Below, one piece after another: positions 33,912 to 43,127 of a DNA stretch of 54,812 bases; position 1 is the stretch's first letter, and each line of letters begins with the position of its first letter. The stretch is taken from the NCBI GenBank assembly GCA_001556125.1, contig LSIG01000013.1, forward strand, positions 1 through 54,812, written 5' to 3'. The notes beneath the pieces were generated by a model. The model ran no database searches and was not told the DNA's origin. It saw only the letters and a list, made by a program, of their open reading frames with translations. The position numbers and the translations under genes were made by a program. This DNA is from Rhizobiales bacterium CCH10-E5 (GTDB taxonomy: Bacteria; Pseudomonadota; Alphaproteobacteria; Rhizobiales; Beijerinckiaceae).

Positions 33912-36119
33912 ATGGCCGCGCAGCAGGATCTCTCCGTCTTCGTGCGCCATGGCGAAGGCGGTGTCGCGGGCATGGAACTCGCCGTCGAGGGCATCCGCTG
34001 CGCCGGCTGCATGCACGCGATCGAAAACGGCCTCTCCAAGGACGCCGCCATCCTGAAGGCGCGGGTGAACCTTGCCCTGAAGCGCGTCACCGTCGAGTGG
34101 CGCGAAGGGGCGCTGCGTCCGGAGGCGGTGATCGAGCGCCTCGGCGCGCTCGGCTTCAAGGCCTACCCCTTCCTGCCCTCGGCCGAGCGCGACAGCGTCA
34201 CGGTCGAGGAGCGGCGGCTGCTGCGCTACCTCGCCGTCGCGGGCTTCGCCGCGATGAACATCATGCTGCTCTCGGTCTCGGTGTGGTCGGGCGCCAATGG
34301 CGACATCAGCCCGGTCACGCGCGACTTCTTTCACTGGCTCTCCGCCCTGATCGCCCTGCCGACGGCGGCCTATGCCGGGCGGCCCTTCTTCGAGAGCGCG
34401 CTGCGGGCCCTGCGCGCCGGCGCGGTCAACATGGATGTGCCGATCACGCTCGGCATCGTGCTGGCGCTGGGCATGTCGGTGGTCGAGACCGCCAATCACT
34501 CCGACCACGCCTATTTCGACGGCGCGGTCATGCTGATCTTTTTCCTGCTGATCGGCCGCTATCTCGACCAGATGATGCGGCGGCGCACCCGGGACCTCGC
34601 CGGCAATCTCGCCGCACTCAAGGCCGAGACGGCGACCCGTCTGATGCCGGATGGCACCACGGTGACGCTGCCGATCGCCGCGATCGCGCCCGGCGATCTC
34701 GTTCTGGTGCAGCCGGGCGAGCGCGTCTGCGTCGATGGCATCGTCGAGACCGGGCATTCCGAGATCGACCGCAGCCTCGTCACTGGCGAAACCGATCCGG
34801 CGCCGATCGGCGCCGGCGCCCAGGTCCATGCCGGGACGATGAACCTCACCGGCGCGCTCGGCGTCCGCGTCGTCGCGGCCGGCGCCGGTACCCTTCTCGA
34901 TGAGATCGAGCGACTGATGAGCCAGGCGGTGGAGAGCCGCTCGCGCTATGTCCGCCTCTCGGACCGAGCGGCGCGGCTCTACGCCCCCCTTGTCCACGCC
35001 ACGGCGCTGGCGACGCTGGTCGGCTGGATCGCCTTCGGTCTCGCCTGGCAGGAAGCCCTGATCATCGCGATCACGGTCCTGATCATCACCTGCCCCTGCG
35101 CGCTCGGCCTCGCCATCCCCGCCGTGCAGGTCGTGACCGCCTCGGCGCTGTTTCGCCGCCAGGTCATGCTGAAGGAGGGCGATGCGCTGGAGCGGCTGGC
35201 GGAGGCGGATGTCGTCGTCTTCGACAAGACGGGGACCCTGACCCTGCCCGAGCCCGACCTGCTGAATGTCGAAACCATCGACGCCAGCAGTCTTGCGGCC
35301 GCCGGGGCGCTCGCCGCCGCAAGCCGTCACCCCCTCGCCCAGGCGATCAGCCGTGCGGCCGGGCTCCCTGCCCCGTTGCCCGGCGCGCAGGAGCAACGCG
35401 GCCTCGGCCTCTCGGCCCTGGTCGACGGCATCGAGATGCGTCTCGGCAGCCCCGCCTTCTGCGAGGCGCAGGCGCTGGCCGAGCGGGTCTCGACCGAGCA
35501 TCCGACGGCTTCGCTGATCGCCTGGCGCCATGGCGACCGGGCGATCGTCTTCGCCGTCGGCCAGAAGCTGCGCCCCGAGGCGCAGGCCTGTGTCGAAGCG
35601 CTCGCCCGCCTCGGCCTCGCGCCGATGATCCTCTCGGGCGATCGTGACAGTGCCGTCGCAGCCGTCGCCCGCGAACTGGGCATCACGCAATGGCGCTCAG
35701 GTCTGCGACCGGACGAGAAGCTGCATATCCTCGACGACCTCGCGGCACAGGGCCGCAAGGTGCTGATGGTCGGTGACGGGCTCAACGATGCACCCGCGCT
35801 TGCCAAGGCCCATGTCTCGATCTCGCCGATCAGCGCGACCCACCTCGCCCAGGCGGCCGCCGACATCGTCTTCCTCGGCGACAGCCTGGCGCCGGTCGCC
35901 GAGACCATCGCCATCGCCCGCAAGGCCCGCACGCTGATGATGGAGAACCTCTGGTTCGCCGTTCTCTACAACGCCATTGCCGTCCCCATCGCTGTCGCCG
36001 GCTTCGCGACGCCGCTCGTCGCCGCCGCAGCCATGTCCGGCTCCTCGCTGGTCGTTACGCTCAATGCCCTGCGCGCCGCACGTCAGCCCGCGGCGCCCCT
36101 CGCACAGGCCGGATCATGA
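33912..36119 (+). CDS. ccoI: Copper-exporting P1B-type ATPase for cbb3 assembly (CcoI/FixI)
   Basis: A 735-residue heavy-metal P-type ATPase of the inner membrane. An N-terminal HMA domain carries C30-A-G-C33, the membrane metal site is C394-P-C396, the phosphorylation site is D438-KTGTLT, and the hinge is GDGLNDAPAL. The TGE actuator motif is in SLVTGETDPA. CcoI supplies copper for the oxidase and does not serve bulk detoxification. It overlaps ccoS by 4 bases (ATGA). Confidence 0.96.
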   Translation: MAAQQDLSVFVRHGEGGVAGMELAVEGIRCAGCMHAIENGLSKDAAILKARVNLALKRVTVEWREGALRPEAVIERLGALGFKAYPFLPSAERDSVTVEERRLLRYLAVAGFAAMNIMLLSVSVWSGANGDISPVTRDFFHWLSALIALPTAAYAGRPFFESALRALRAGAVNMDVPITLGIVLALGMSVVETANHSDHAYFDGAVMLIFFLLIGRYLDQMMRRRTRDLAGNLAALKAETATRLMPDGTTVTLPIAAIAPGDLVLVQPGERVCVDGIVETGHSEIDRSLVTGETDPAPIGAGAQVHAGTMNLTGALGVRVVAAGAGTLLDEIERLMSQAVESRSRYVRLSDRAARLYAPLVHATALATLVGWIAFGLAWQEALIIAITVLIITCPCALGLAIPAVQVVTASALFRRQVMLKEGDALERLAEADVVVFDKTGTLTLPEPDLLNVETIDASSLAAAGALAAASRHPLAQAISRAAGLPAPLPGAQEQRGLGLSALVDGIEMRLGSPAFCEAQALAERVSTEHPTASLIAWRHGDRAIVFAVGQKLRPEAQACVEALARLGLAPMILSGDRDSAVAAVARELGITQWRSGLRPDEKLHILDDLAAQGRKVLMVGDGLNDAPALAKAHVSISPISATHLAQAAADIVFLGDSLAPVAETIAIARKARTLMMENLWFAVLYNAIAVPIAVAGFATPLVAAAAMSGSSLVVTLNALRAARQPAAPLAQAGS

Positions 36120-36331
36120 ACATCCTCGTCATCCTCTTTCCCCTGGCGCTGGGGCTCGGTCTTGCCGGACTCGGGGCCTTCTTCTGGTGCATGCGCAACG
36201 GCCAGTATGCCGATCTCGAGGGCTCGGGCTGGCGCGTCCTGCAGGACGACGATCTCGGGCTCGACCCCGTCAAGGATCTGCTGGACGAAGACGCGACGAC
36301 GCCGCCCCGCGGCAAGCGTCAGCACGCCTGA
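36116..36331 (+). CDS. ccoS: cbb3 oxidase assembly protein (CcoS/FixS)
   Basis: A 71-residue protein with one membrane helix (LVILFPLALGLGLAGLGAFF) and the family signature FFWCMRNGQYADLEG. CcoS is required for cofactor insertion into the oxidase. It overlaps the end of ccoI and closes the ccoNOPQ-GHIS operon. The following 97 bases have no clear terminator. Confidence 0.93.
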   Translation: MNILVILFPLALGLGLAGLGAFFWCMRNGQYADLEGSGWRVLQDDDLGLDPVKDLLDEDATTPPRGKRQHA

Positions 36332-36428
36332 TTGACAGGTCGGGCGATCTGAAACATTGGGTTCGCCCAGGGTGGGAGCGGCGATTGCGGCGCTCCCGTT
36401 CACTCCCCGACAGGGCGGAACGGGCACG

Positions 36429-37457
36429 ATGACCACGGCTTCACCCCGGCGCGTCCTGTTGACCGGCGCGGCCGGTTTCGTCGGCTTCCACGTCACGCAG
36501 GCTCTGCTCGCCCGCGGCGTCGAGGTTCTCGGCATCGACAATCTGACCCCCTATTACGACCCAGCCCTCAAGCAGGCGCGGCTCGACCGCCTGCTGCCGC
36601 GTGCCGGCTTTTCCTTCCAGCCGCTCGACATCGCAGACTATGACGGGCTGCTGGCAGCCTTCGCTGCCTTCCGCCCGGAGGCGGTCATCCATCTCGCGGC
36701 CCAGGCGGGGGTGCGCTACTCGCTCGACAACCCGCGCGCCTATGCCCACTCCAATCTGGACGGGTTTCTCTCGATTCTGGAGGCCTGCCGAGCTCACCCC
36801 GTCGCGCATCTGGTCTATGCCTCGTCGAGCTCCGTCTACGGAGCCAACGCCAAGGTGCCATTCAGCGAGCATGACGGAGCAGACCACCCGGTCTCGCTCT
36901 ACGCTGCGACCAAGCGTGCCAACGAGCTGATGGCGCACAGCTACGCCCAGCTCTACGGCATTCCGGCCACGGGCCTGCGCTTCTTCACCGTCTACGGCCC
37001 CTGGGGCCGACCGGACATGGCCTATTTCAAGTTCACCAAGGCGATCCTCGAAGGCCGGCCGATCGAGGTCTATGCCGAGGCCGAGATGAGCCGCGACTTC
37101 ACCTATGTCGACGACATCAGCGAGGCGATCGTCCGGCTGACGGCGCTGCCGCCCGCTCCCGATGAAGCGGGCGCGACGGCGGACCCCGCAACCGCCGCAG
37201 CGCCCTGGCGGATCTACAACATCGGCAACCACACGCCCGTCCGCCTCGACCGCTTCATCGCGGTGATCGAGGCCGCCTGCGGCAAGGCCGCGATCAAGAC
37301 ACATCTGCCGATGCAGCCGGGCGACGTGCGGGCGACCTATGCCGACGTCTCCGACCTGATGGCGCGGGTCGACTTCCGACCCGACACACCGATCGAAACC
37401 GGCATCGCGCGCTTCGTTGCCTGGTACCGCGACTTCTACGGCGTCAGCGGGAGCTGA
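36429..37457 (+). CDS. NAD-dependent sugar-nucleotide epimerase (UDP-glucuronate 4-epimerase-like)
   Basis: A 342-residue extended SDR. The NAD loop is GAAGFVGFHV (residues 13-22) and the catalytic motif is YAATKRANELMAHSY. YASSSSVYGANAKVPFSEHD and NLTPYYDPALKQARL are typical of UDP-glucuronate 4-epimerases (LspL/GAE type), which make UDP-galacturonate for surface polysaccharide. UDP-glucose dehydrogenase, the maker of UDP-glucuronate, is encoded at 52913-54259 in the same window. The start at 36429 follows GGCGGAACGGG. Its stop abuts that of the convergent chemotaxis gene. Confidence 0.88.
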   Translation: MTTASPRRVLLTGAAGFVGFHVTQALLARGVEVLGIDNLTPYYDPALKQARLDRLLPRAGFSFQPLDIADYDGLLAAFAAFRPEAVIHLAAQAGVRYSLDNPRAYAHSNLDGFLSILEACRAHPVAHLVYASSSSVYGANAKVPFSEHDGADHPVSLYAATKRANELMAHSYAQLYGIPATGLRFFTVYGPWGRPDMAYFKFTKAILEGRPIEVYAEAEMSRDFTYVDDISEAIVRLTALPPAPDEAGATADPATAAAPWRIYNIGNHTPVRLDRFIAVIEAACGKAAIKTHLPMQPGDVRATYADVSDLMARVDFRPDTPIETGIARFVAWYRDFYGVSGS

Positions 37458-39011
37458 TCAGCCGCCGACGACCTGTCGCGAGAAACGCGCCACCGAATCA
37501 TCCAGCCGACGGGCCGAGCCGTCGACCCCGGCTGCGGCTTCCGAGACCTGCCGGCCATTGTCCATCGTCAGGGCGGCATCGGCCGCGACGAGATCGATCG
37601 CGTTCGCGGCGCGCTGGGTTTCCTTGACCGCCCGGCTGAGCAGATCGACCATGGTGCGGATGGCCTCGGCCTGCTGGTCGACGGCGAGCACGATCCCGCC
37701 AGTGGCCCCGACAATGGCATCGGTGGAGACGCTGATGTTCATCACCGCCGCCAGCGAACGCTCGGTCGAGGCGCGCACCTCTTCGATCCGCTCCGAGATC
37801 TCCTGCGTCGCCGCCTCCGTGCGCTCGGCCAGGCTCTTCACCTCGGTCGCGACCACGGCGAAGCCGCGCCCCGCGACGCCGGCGCGCGCGGCCTCGATAG
37901 TGGCGTTCAGCGCGAGCAGGTTGGTCTGGGCGGCAATCTCCCGGATCAGCTCCGAGACCTCGCCGATATCCCGCACCGATCTCGTCAGCTGCTCCTTGAT
38001 CGCGACCGACGCTGCCACGTCCGACGCTGCGGTCCGCACCAGCTGCGTCGTCCGGTCGGCCTCGGTGCGGATCAGCGCGATGGTGTCGGTCAGCCGGCGC
38101 GAGCAGGCCTCGACCGATGAGATGTCGTCGCTGGCCTCGCCCACCTGCTTCAGCATGCCGCCGAGCTTCTCCTGCGAACGCTGGGAGATGGCGACGAGCT
38201 GCTCGGCGGCGCTGTTCATATGGACCACCGACTGGAACACCGGCTTGAGAATTGCCCCGATCTCGCGCCGGAAGGCGTCGGCCTGGCGTTCGACATCCTC
38301 GCGCCGCGCCTCCTCGAAGCGCGCCTGGGCCTGCGCGTCGAGCCCCAGCGCCTGCGCGCTGCCGATAGCGCGAACCCGATCGATGAACAGCTGTGCCATG
38401 CTGCGCAGCGAAACCAGCATCACCGAACCGTAGATCCACTGGAAGGTCAGGTTCTCGACCGCATGGTCGAGCGGCGACAGGGCGATATGGAGGATGCGCG
38501 CGCCCAGGATCAGGCCTGCGAAGAGCAGCGCGGCCGACGGCATGCTCGCCATGGTGAAGGTGCCGGCGCAGACCAGCCCCGCCAGCAGCGTCGCGGTCAG
38601 CACCTCCATTTCGGGAACGCGGGTCGGATTGAAGACGATCGCCATCACCAGCCAGGGCGCGGCCATCAGGGCTGAGTCGATCAGGATCCGGTCGTTGAAC
38701 TTGGCGGACGGGCTGTCTTCGCGAGCGCGTTCGCGGATCCGCGTGATCCGCAGGATACCGAGCACGCCGATAGCGACGACGGAGGCGCTCCAGAACAGGG
38801 GAAACCAGAGCCAGCCATGCACCATGGCCGTGATCGCGACCAGCACGGCCGACAGCAGGTTGGACAACAGGATGGCGGGAAGCACCCGGGCGAATTGCTC
38901 GCCCTGCGCGCGGCGCAGCGCCGCGGCATCGGCCTCGTCGAGCGGCACGATGCCGAGCCGGCGGTTCACCCAGTCATTGTAGCGTGCCGGCCATGTCGCT
39001 TGCGCTGTCAT
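37458..39011 (-). CDS. Methyl-accepting chemotaxis protein with polytopic membrane sensor
   Basis: A 517-residue chemoreceptor-like protein. The N-terminal 200 residues contain about six hydrophobic segments, and no periplasmic ligand domain or HAMP domain is obvious. The C-terminal signalling hairpin is clear: [20 protein letters not shown] followed by [18 protein letters not shown]. Start choice is uncertain: 39011 (MTAQAT) is used here, while 39026 and 39059 are in frame and no site has a strong ribosome signal. It probably senses from the membrane, perhaps redox or energy state, but that is inference. Confidence 0.88.
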   Translation of the reverse strand: MTAQATWPARYNDWVNRRLGIVPLDEADAAALRRAQGEQFARVLPAILLSNLLSAVLVAITAMVHGWLWFPLFWSASVVAIGVLGILRITRIRERAREDSPSAKFNDRILIDSALMAAPWLVMAIVFNPTRVPEMEVLTATLLAGLVCAGTFTMASMPSAALLFAGLILGARILHIALSPLDHAVENLTFQWIYGSVMLVSLRSMAQLFIDRVRAIGSAQALGLDAQAQARFEEARREDVERQADAFRREIGAILKPVFQSVVHMNSAAEQLVAISQRSQEKLGGMLKQVGEASDDISSVEACSRRLTDTIALIRTEADRTTQLVRTAASDVAASVAIKEQLTRSVRDIGEVSELIREIAAQTNLLALNATIEAARAGVAGRGFAVVATEVKSLAERTEAATQEISERIEEVRASTERSLAAVMNISVSTDAIVGATGGIVLAVDQQAEAIRTMVDLLSRAVKETQRAANAIDLVAADAALTMDNGRQVSEAAAGVDGSARRLDDSVARFSRQVVGG

Positions 39012-39145
39012 GACCGGCAGGCCCATTTCGTCGCGTCCACGCTCGCCTCCAGCGCGCATCCGGGAGGCGACATTAGAAAAGACATCTCAAGCAGCGGTTA
39101 ACGATGACGCTGCGTCAATCGCTCAAGTTGCACCGCTTTCGTCTG

Positions 39146-39250
39146 TCAGACGGCTCCGTGCGCTTCGACGTAGAGCGCATAGAGCGAGTGGCTGCTCGCC
39201 ATATAGAGGCGGTTGCCCTTGGGGCCGCCAAAGCAGAGATTGGCGCAGCG
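39146..39250 (-). pseudogene. Severed C-terminal tail of the SMP-30 lactonase
   Basis: Directly after the TAA at 39251-39253, the same reading frame continues without a stop for 34 codons. It encodes RCANLCFGGPKGNRLYMASS and then HSLYALYVEAHGAV before a TGA at 39146-39148. This matches the usual C-terminal end of gluconolactonase-family proteins. One base change (for example GAA to TAA) would explain the break. Confidence 0.7.
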
Positions 39251-40237
39251 TTAGGGCAGGCGGATGAAAGCCAGCGGCTTTCCGGTTGGGCTGAACACCA
39301 TGACGCCGTCGAGATCCTCGGGCTTCCCGCGCAGCGTGAAGACCTTGCGCCCGCCCATATCGGTCGGTTCCGCATTGAGGGCGCCGTTGCTGCCATAGCC
39401 GCACCAGAGATTGCCGTCGCGATCGACCCTGAAGCCGTCGAGCGCCCCGAAATCGGCCGCGTCGACGACCTTTGTCTTGTTCGAGGCCTTGCCCTGCGCG
39501 TCGATGTCGAAGCTCCAGATGCTGCGGTTGGGCGTGCCGCGCCACTCCACCACGTAGAGCTTCTTCTCGTCGGGCGAGAAGGCCAGACCGTTGGGATTGA
39601 GCAGATCGGTGACGACCGCCGTCAGTTTCCCGTCCGTGCCGATGCGGTAGACATTGGTGGTAGCCTGCTCGGGCTTGGCGCGCGACCCTTCCCACTCGCC
39701 ATTGATGCCGAAGAGCGGATCGGTGAACCAGATCGTGTCGTCGGACTTCACGACGACGTCGTTGGGCGCGTTCAGCCGCTTGCCCTCGAAGCGGTCGGCC
39801 AGAACGGTGATCTTGCCGTTTGCTTCGGTGCGGGTAACCCGGCGTGTGACGGAGTGCTCGCAGGTGACGAGCCGGCCCTGCCGGTCGCGCGCATTGCCGT
39901 TGGCGAAATTGGCGTTCTCGCGGAAGACGGTGAAGCTGTTCTTCACCTCGTCATATTTCATGATCCGGTTGTTGGGGATGTCGCTGACGAGGACATAACG
40001 CCCTGCCGGGAAATAAACCGGCCCCTCGGCCCAGCGCATGCCGGTCGCCACCTGCTCGATCGTGCTCGAATAGATGCGATACTTCGCGAAGCTCGGATCG
40101 AGAATCTCGACCGACGGATCTGGGTAGCGCTGGTTCGGCTTGAACGGAAAGGCCTGTCCGAGAGCCGGTCCGGCCAGTGCGGAGCCGGCAGCGGCGAGGC
40201 CGCCCGCGAGCCATTGACGACGCGACGCTTCAACCAT
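39251..40237 (-). CDS. SMP-30/gluconolactonase-family sugar lactonase, truncated by an in-frame TAA
   Basis: A 328-residue beta-propeller lactonase that hydrolyses sugar lactones. A Tat-like signal (ASRRQWLAGGLAAAGSALAG) suggests periplasmic location. MRWAEGPVYFPAGRYVLVSD, NGLAFSPDEKKLYVVEW and WCGYGSNGALNAEPTDMGGR are family segments with the metal-binding Glu/Asn/Asp positions. The ATG at 40237 follows GGGGGGAC. The stop TAA is premature: the frame goes on for 34 family-like codons to 39146, so the intact gene would be 39146-40237 (363 residues). The missing part is the last propeller strand, so activity is doubtful unless the stop is a sequencing error. Confidence 0.85.
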   Translation of the reverse strand: MVEASRRQWLAGGLAAAGSALAGPALGQAFPFKPNQRYPDPSVEILDPSFAKYRIYSSTIEQVATGMRWAEGPVYFPAGRYVLVSDIPNNRIMKYDEVKNSFTVFRENANFANGNARDRQGRLVTCEHSVTRRVTRTEANGKITVLADRFEGKRLNAPNDVVVKSDDTIWFTDPLFGINGEWEGSRAKPEQATTNVYRIGTDGKLTAVVTDLLNPNGLAFSPDEKKLYVVEWRGTPNRSIWSFDIDAQGKASNKTKVVDAADFGALDGFRVDRDGNLWCGYGSNGALNAEPTDMGGRKVFTLRGKPEDLDGVMVFSPTGKPLAFIRLP

Positions 40238-40370
40238 GATGTCCCCCCAGATTTTTGGCAATGATGGTCGTGGCGGGACGCGCGGCACGGCAGCATCCCG
40301 ATTCAGCCCGTGTCACGGCCGGCTTCGCCGTCTTGTCCGGTGATGCGCCGGCGGAGCGGCGCTGCGGCGG

Positions 40371-41090
40371 TCAGGACCAGCCGGGCCGCCACGCGGCGAA
40401 CTCGCTCTTGGTCTGCTCGTTCGCGGGATAGAGCCCGAAGATGCCCTGCCCGCCGCGCACGCGTTCCGCGACGAAATCCTCGTAAGCCGTCTGCTCATAG
40501 ACCTCGGGCGCGATCTCGTTGGCGAGATGGGCGGGGATGACGCAGACTCCCTCGCCGTCGCCGACGATGATGTCTCCCGGATAGACGGCGACGTCGCCGC
40601 AGGCGATCGGCGCGTTGATGTCGAGCGCGTGGTGACGGATCAGGTTGGTCGGCGCGCTCGGGCGGTTGTGATAGGCCGGGATCGCCATCGCCGCGATCTC
40701 GGGCGAGTCCCGGAAGCCGCCATCGGTCACGATGCCGGCGACGCCGCGTTGCATCAGCCGCGACACGAGGATGCCACCGGCCGAGGCCGCGCGCGGATCC
40801 TTGCGCGAGTCGATCACCATGACATGGCCAGGCGGGCAGTCCTCGACCGCGCGGCGCTGCGGATGCTGCGTCCCCTCGAAGGTGCCGAGATGATCGAGAT
40901 CCTCCCGCGCCGGGATGTAGCGCAGCGTGAACGCCTCCCCGACCATGCTCTCGCCCTTCTGACTCAGCGGCCGCACGTCCTGGATGAAGACATTCCGGAA
41001 GCCGCGCTTGAACAGCGCCGTCGTCAGCGTCGCGGTCGAAACGCGCTTCAGCTTCTTGCGGTTTTCGTCGGTGAGGGTGGTCGATGTCAT
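40371..41090 (-). CDS. RraA-like protein of the class II pyruvate-aldolase fold
   Basis: A 239-residue member of the RraA/HMG-CHA aldolase fold. The segment GGILVSRLMQRGVAGIVTDG followed by GFRD carries the R-D pair of the family. The aspartate normally found 21 residues before that arginine is a glycine here, so aldolase metal binding may differ. These proteins often sit in sugar-acid degradation clusters, as here beside a lactonase, an IlvD/EDD dehydratase and a DHDPS-family enzyme. Its role is probably a lyase step or an accessory one; RNase E regulation is unlikely from context. Confidence 0.8.
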   Translation of the reverse strand: MTSTTLTDENRKKLKRVSTATLTTALFKRGFRNVFIQDVRPLSQKGESMVGEAFTLRYIPAREDLDHLGTFEGTQHPQRRAVEDCPPGHVMVIDSRKDPRAASAGGILVSRLMQRGVAGIVTDGGFRDSPEIAAMAIPAYHNRPSAPTNLIRHHALDINAPIACGDVAVYPGDIIVGDGEGVCVIPAHLANEIAPEVYEQTAYEDFVAERVRGGQGIFGLYPANEQTKSEFAAWRPGWS

Positions 41091-41133
41091 CGCGGCGCTA
41101 TCCGGTTCTCGTGACGCAGTGGATGTGGGACGG

Positions 41134-41216
41134 GCGTCATTCTCGGGCTTGACCCGAGAATCTCAGGACCAGATCGCTGGTTTCCGAGATGGTCGGGTCA
41201 AGCCCGACCATGACGC
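41134..41216. repeat. Palindromic intergenic repeat, CTCGGG type
   Basis: The element starts GCGTCATTCTCGGGCTTGAC and ends CGACCATGACGC, with internal CTCGGG/CCCGAG and GGTCGGG/CCCGACC arms. It lies between the RraA-like and Bug binding-protein genes, both minus strand. Confidence 0.8.
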
Positions 41217-41228
41217 TGGCTCATTCGA

Positions 41229-42203
41229 TCACTCGATCCGGACATTCGCCTTCTGCGCCACATCGGCCCAGCGCTTGGTCTCGGCGGCGATATGGGCGGT
41301 GAACTGCTCCTGGGTCGAGCCGACCGGATCGACGCCGAGCTTCTTCATCTGATCGATGACCGCAGGCTCGCGCATGATCGCCTGGACCTCGGTGGACAGC
41401 TTGGCGACGATCTCCTTCGGCACGCCCGACGGCGCGAAGAAGCCGTGCCAGGAGGCGGCGGCATAGCCCGGGATGAACTCGGCCAGCGCCGGCAGGTCCT
41501 TGGCAACGGCGAGGCGTTCAGGCGTCGCGGTGGCGAGCGCGCGGATCTTGCCGGCTTCGACATGCGGCCAAGCGATGGTGATGTTGTCGAAGGTGATCTG
41601 GATCTGGCCGGAGAGAAGGTCCTGCGTCACCTGCCCGCTCGAGCGATAGGGCACATGCACCATGTCGGTGCCGGTCGAGACCTTGAAGAGCTCGGCCGCC
41701 ATATGGGTCGAGGTACCGGCGCCGGAGGAGCCGAAGGAATACTTGCCCGGGTTCTTCTTCAGCAGATCGATCAGCTCCGGCACCGTCTTCACCGGCAGGT
41801 CGACATTGACCATCAGGATGTTGGGCACGCTCGCTACCTGCGAGATCGGAGCGAAATCCTTGATGTGGTCGAAGGGCATCTTCGCGTAGACGGCCGGATT
41901 GATCGCATGGGTCGAGACCGTGCCCATGGTCAGGGTGTAGCCGTCGGGCGTCGACCGCGCGACCGCGGCCACGCCGGTGTTGCCGCCGGCACCCGGCCGA
42001 TTCTCGACGATGAACTTGCCGCCGAGACGCGCGCCCAGCCTGTCGGCGAGCACACGCCCGAGCAGGTCGGTGGTGCCGCCCGCCGCGAAGGGCACCACGA
42101 TCGTCACCACCTTGCTGCCGGGATAGTCGCTTTGCGCCAGCGCGGCCGGAGCAGCCATCAGGCAAACGGCGGCGGCCAGCGCGGCCCTGCGTGTCATCGT
42201 CAT
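41229..42203 (-). CDS. Tripartite-tricarboxylate (Bug/TctC) family binding protein
   Basis: A 324-residue periplasmic Bug-family protein with a signal peptide (TRRAALAAAVCLMAAPAALA). VVPFAAGGTTDLLGRVLADR and ENRPGAGGNTGVAAVARSTP are the two family motifs that hold a carboxylate. GGGAGGACAG precedes the ATG at 42203. No TctA or TctB membrane partner lies in the window, which is common for Bug proteins. Its place suggests it binds a sugar acid or related carboxylate. Confidence 0.92.
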   Translation of the reverse strand: MTMTRRAALAAAVCLMAAPAALAQSDYPGSKVVTIVVPFAAGGTTDLLGRVLADRLGARLGGKFIVENRPGAGGNTGVAAVARSTPDGYTLTMGTVSTHAINPAVYAKMPFDHIKDFAPISQVASVPNILMVNVDLPVKTVPELIDLLKKNPGKYSFGSSGAGTSTHMAAELFKVSTGTDMVHVPYRSSGQVTQDLLSGQIQITFDNITIAWPHVEAGKIRALATATPERLAVAKDLPALAEFIPGYAAASWHGFFAPSGVPKEIVAKLSTEVQAIMREPAVIDQMKKLGVDPVGSTQEQFTAHIAAETKRWADVAQKANVRIE

Positions 42204-42295
42204 CTGTCGTCCTCCCATGACTGTCGCGGTGCCGGCACGTCGATGCCGGCGCGGTCCGTTGTCGGATCCTTACCGACTCCGATAGCACAGGATTC

Positions 42296-42320
42296 CAGAT
42301 TTGAAATCTGAAATTTCAGA
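42296..42320. promoter_or_regulatory. Overlapping palindromes in the Bug/GntR divergent promoter
   Basis: CAGATTTGAAATCTG (42296-42310) and TCTGAAATTTCAGA (42307-42320) are two perfect dyads that overlap by four bases. They sit 93 bases upstream of the Bug gene start and 103 bases upstream of the GntR start and stand out as AT-rich. The adjacent GntR regulator is the likely ligand. Confidence 0.65.
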
Positions 42321-42422
42321 CTTGTCGCCGCTTGTCCTTTGTGGTGAGTGATGCGGAGATGGAGCATGGCTCCGCGGGCCGCCCGGCGGATTCGCGGGGC
42401 CGATGCCCGCTCCGGACTTAAG

Positions 42423-43127
42423 ATGCCCCAGACCCTGACCATCGAACCCGTCGCCCCGCATCTGCTGCGCTCCCTGCGCGAGCATGTGCATGAGCGGCTG
42501 CGCCGGGCGATCGTGGCCGGCCGCTTCCGTAATGGCGAGCGCCTGAACGAGCGGCATCTGGCCGAGATGCTCGGCGTCAGCACCACGCCGGTGAAGGACG
42601 CGATCCGAAAGCTCGAGAGCGAGGGGCTGGTGCGCACCGAGGCGCGTCGTGGCGTCTTCGTCGAGTTTTCGCCGCGCCAGGCGCTGGAAATGGCACTGGG
42701 GCGCGCGGCGCTCGAAAGCGTCATGACCCATATCGCCGCCAACCGCCTCAGCGAGGCCGATCTCGCGGAGATCGCGCGGCTGATCGAGGAGATGGCCCAT
42801 GCGACGCAGCACAGCGCGCTGGAGGACCTCGTCGCCCTGAACGAGGCCTATCACGGCGCGATCCACCGCATCTCGGGCTGCGGCTATCTCGAGCGCCGGC
42901 TCGACGGGCAGCGCATGTACGACCACGCTCAGCGCATCGCCCTGCTCTCGGAGCCGTCCGAGCGCGGCCAGGGCTTCGAGGAACATCGCTCCATCTACGA
43001 GGCGCTGCGGGTGCGCGATCCTGCGCTCGCCGAACAGAGAATGCGCCGCCACATCGTCCGCTCGGCGAAAGCCCATGTGCGACAGGTGTTCGGCGCCGAC
43101 GCGGAAGGGTTGGACTATGACGAGTGA
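42423..43127 (+). CDS. GntR-family regulator, FadR/FCD subfamily
   Basis: A 234-residue regulator with an N-terminal winged helix (HVHERLRRAIVAGRFRNGER, then AEMLGVSTTPVKDAIRKLES) and a helical FCD effector domain from about residue 85. NEAYHGAIHRISG and EEHRSIYEAL supply metal or ligand residues of FCD domains. I chose the ATG at 42423 (MPQTLT); ATGs at 42348 and 42366 are in frame but add atypical sequence. It overlaps the DHDPS-like gene by 11 bases and so is co-expressed with it; it probably regulates the sugar-acid module. Confidence 0.9.
   Translation: MPQTLTIEPVAPHLLRSLREHVHERLRRAIVAGRFRNGERLNERHLAEMLGVSTTPVKDAIRKLESEGLVRTEARRGVFVEFSPRQALEMALGRAALESVMTHIAANRLSEADLAEIARLIEEMAHATQHSALEDLVALNEAYHGAIHRISGCGYLERRLDGQRMYDHAQRIALLSEPSERGQGFEEHRSIYEALRVRDPALAEQRMRRHIVRSAKAHVRQVFGADAEGLDYDE

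Noticed and set aside
32934..35690. A 918-codon open frame on the minus strand opposite ccoG, ccoH and ccoI
   Set aside because: Its translation is low-complexity, rich in Arg, Asp, Gly and His, with no family motif, and it lies opposite three certain genes. Such antisense frames arise from the high third-position GC.
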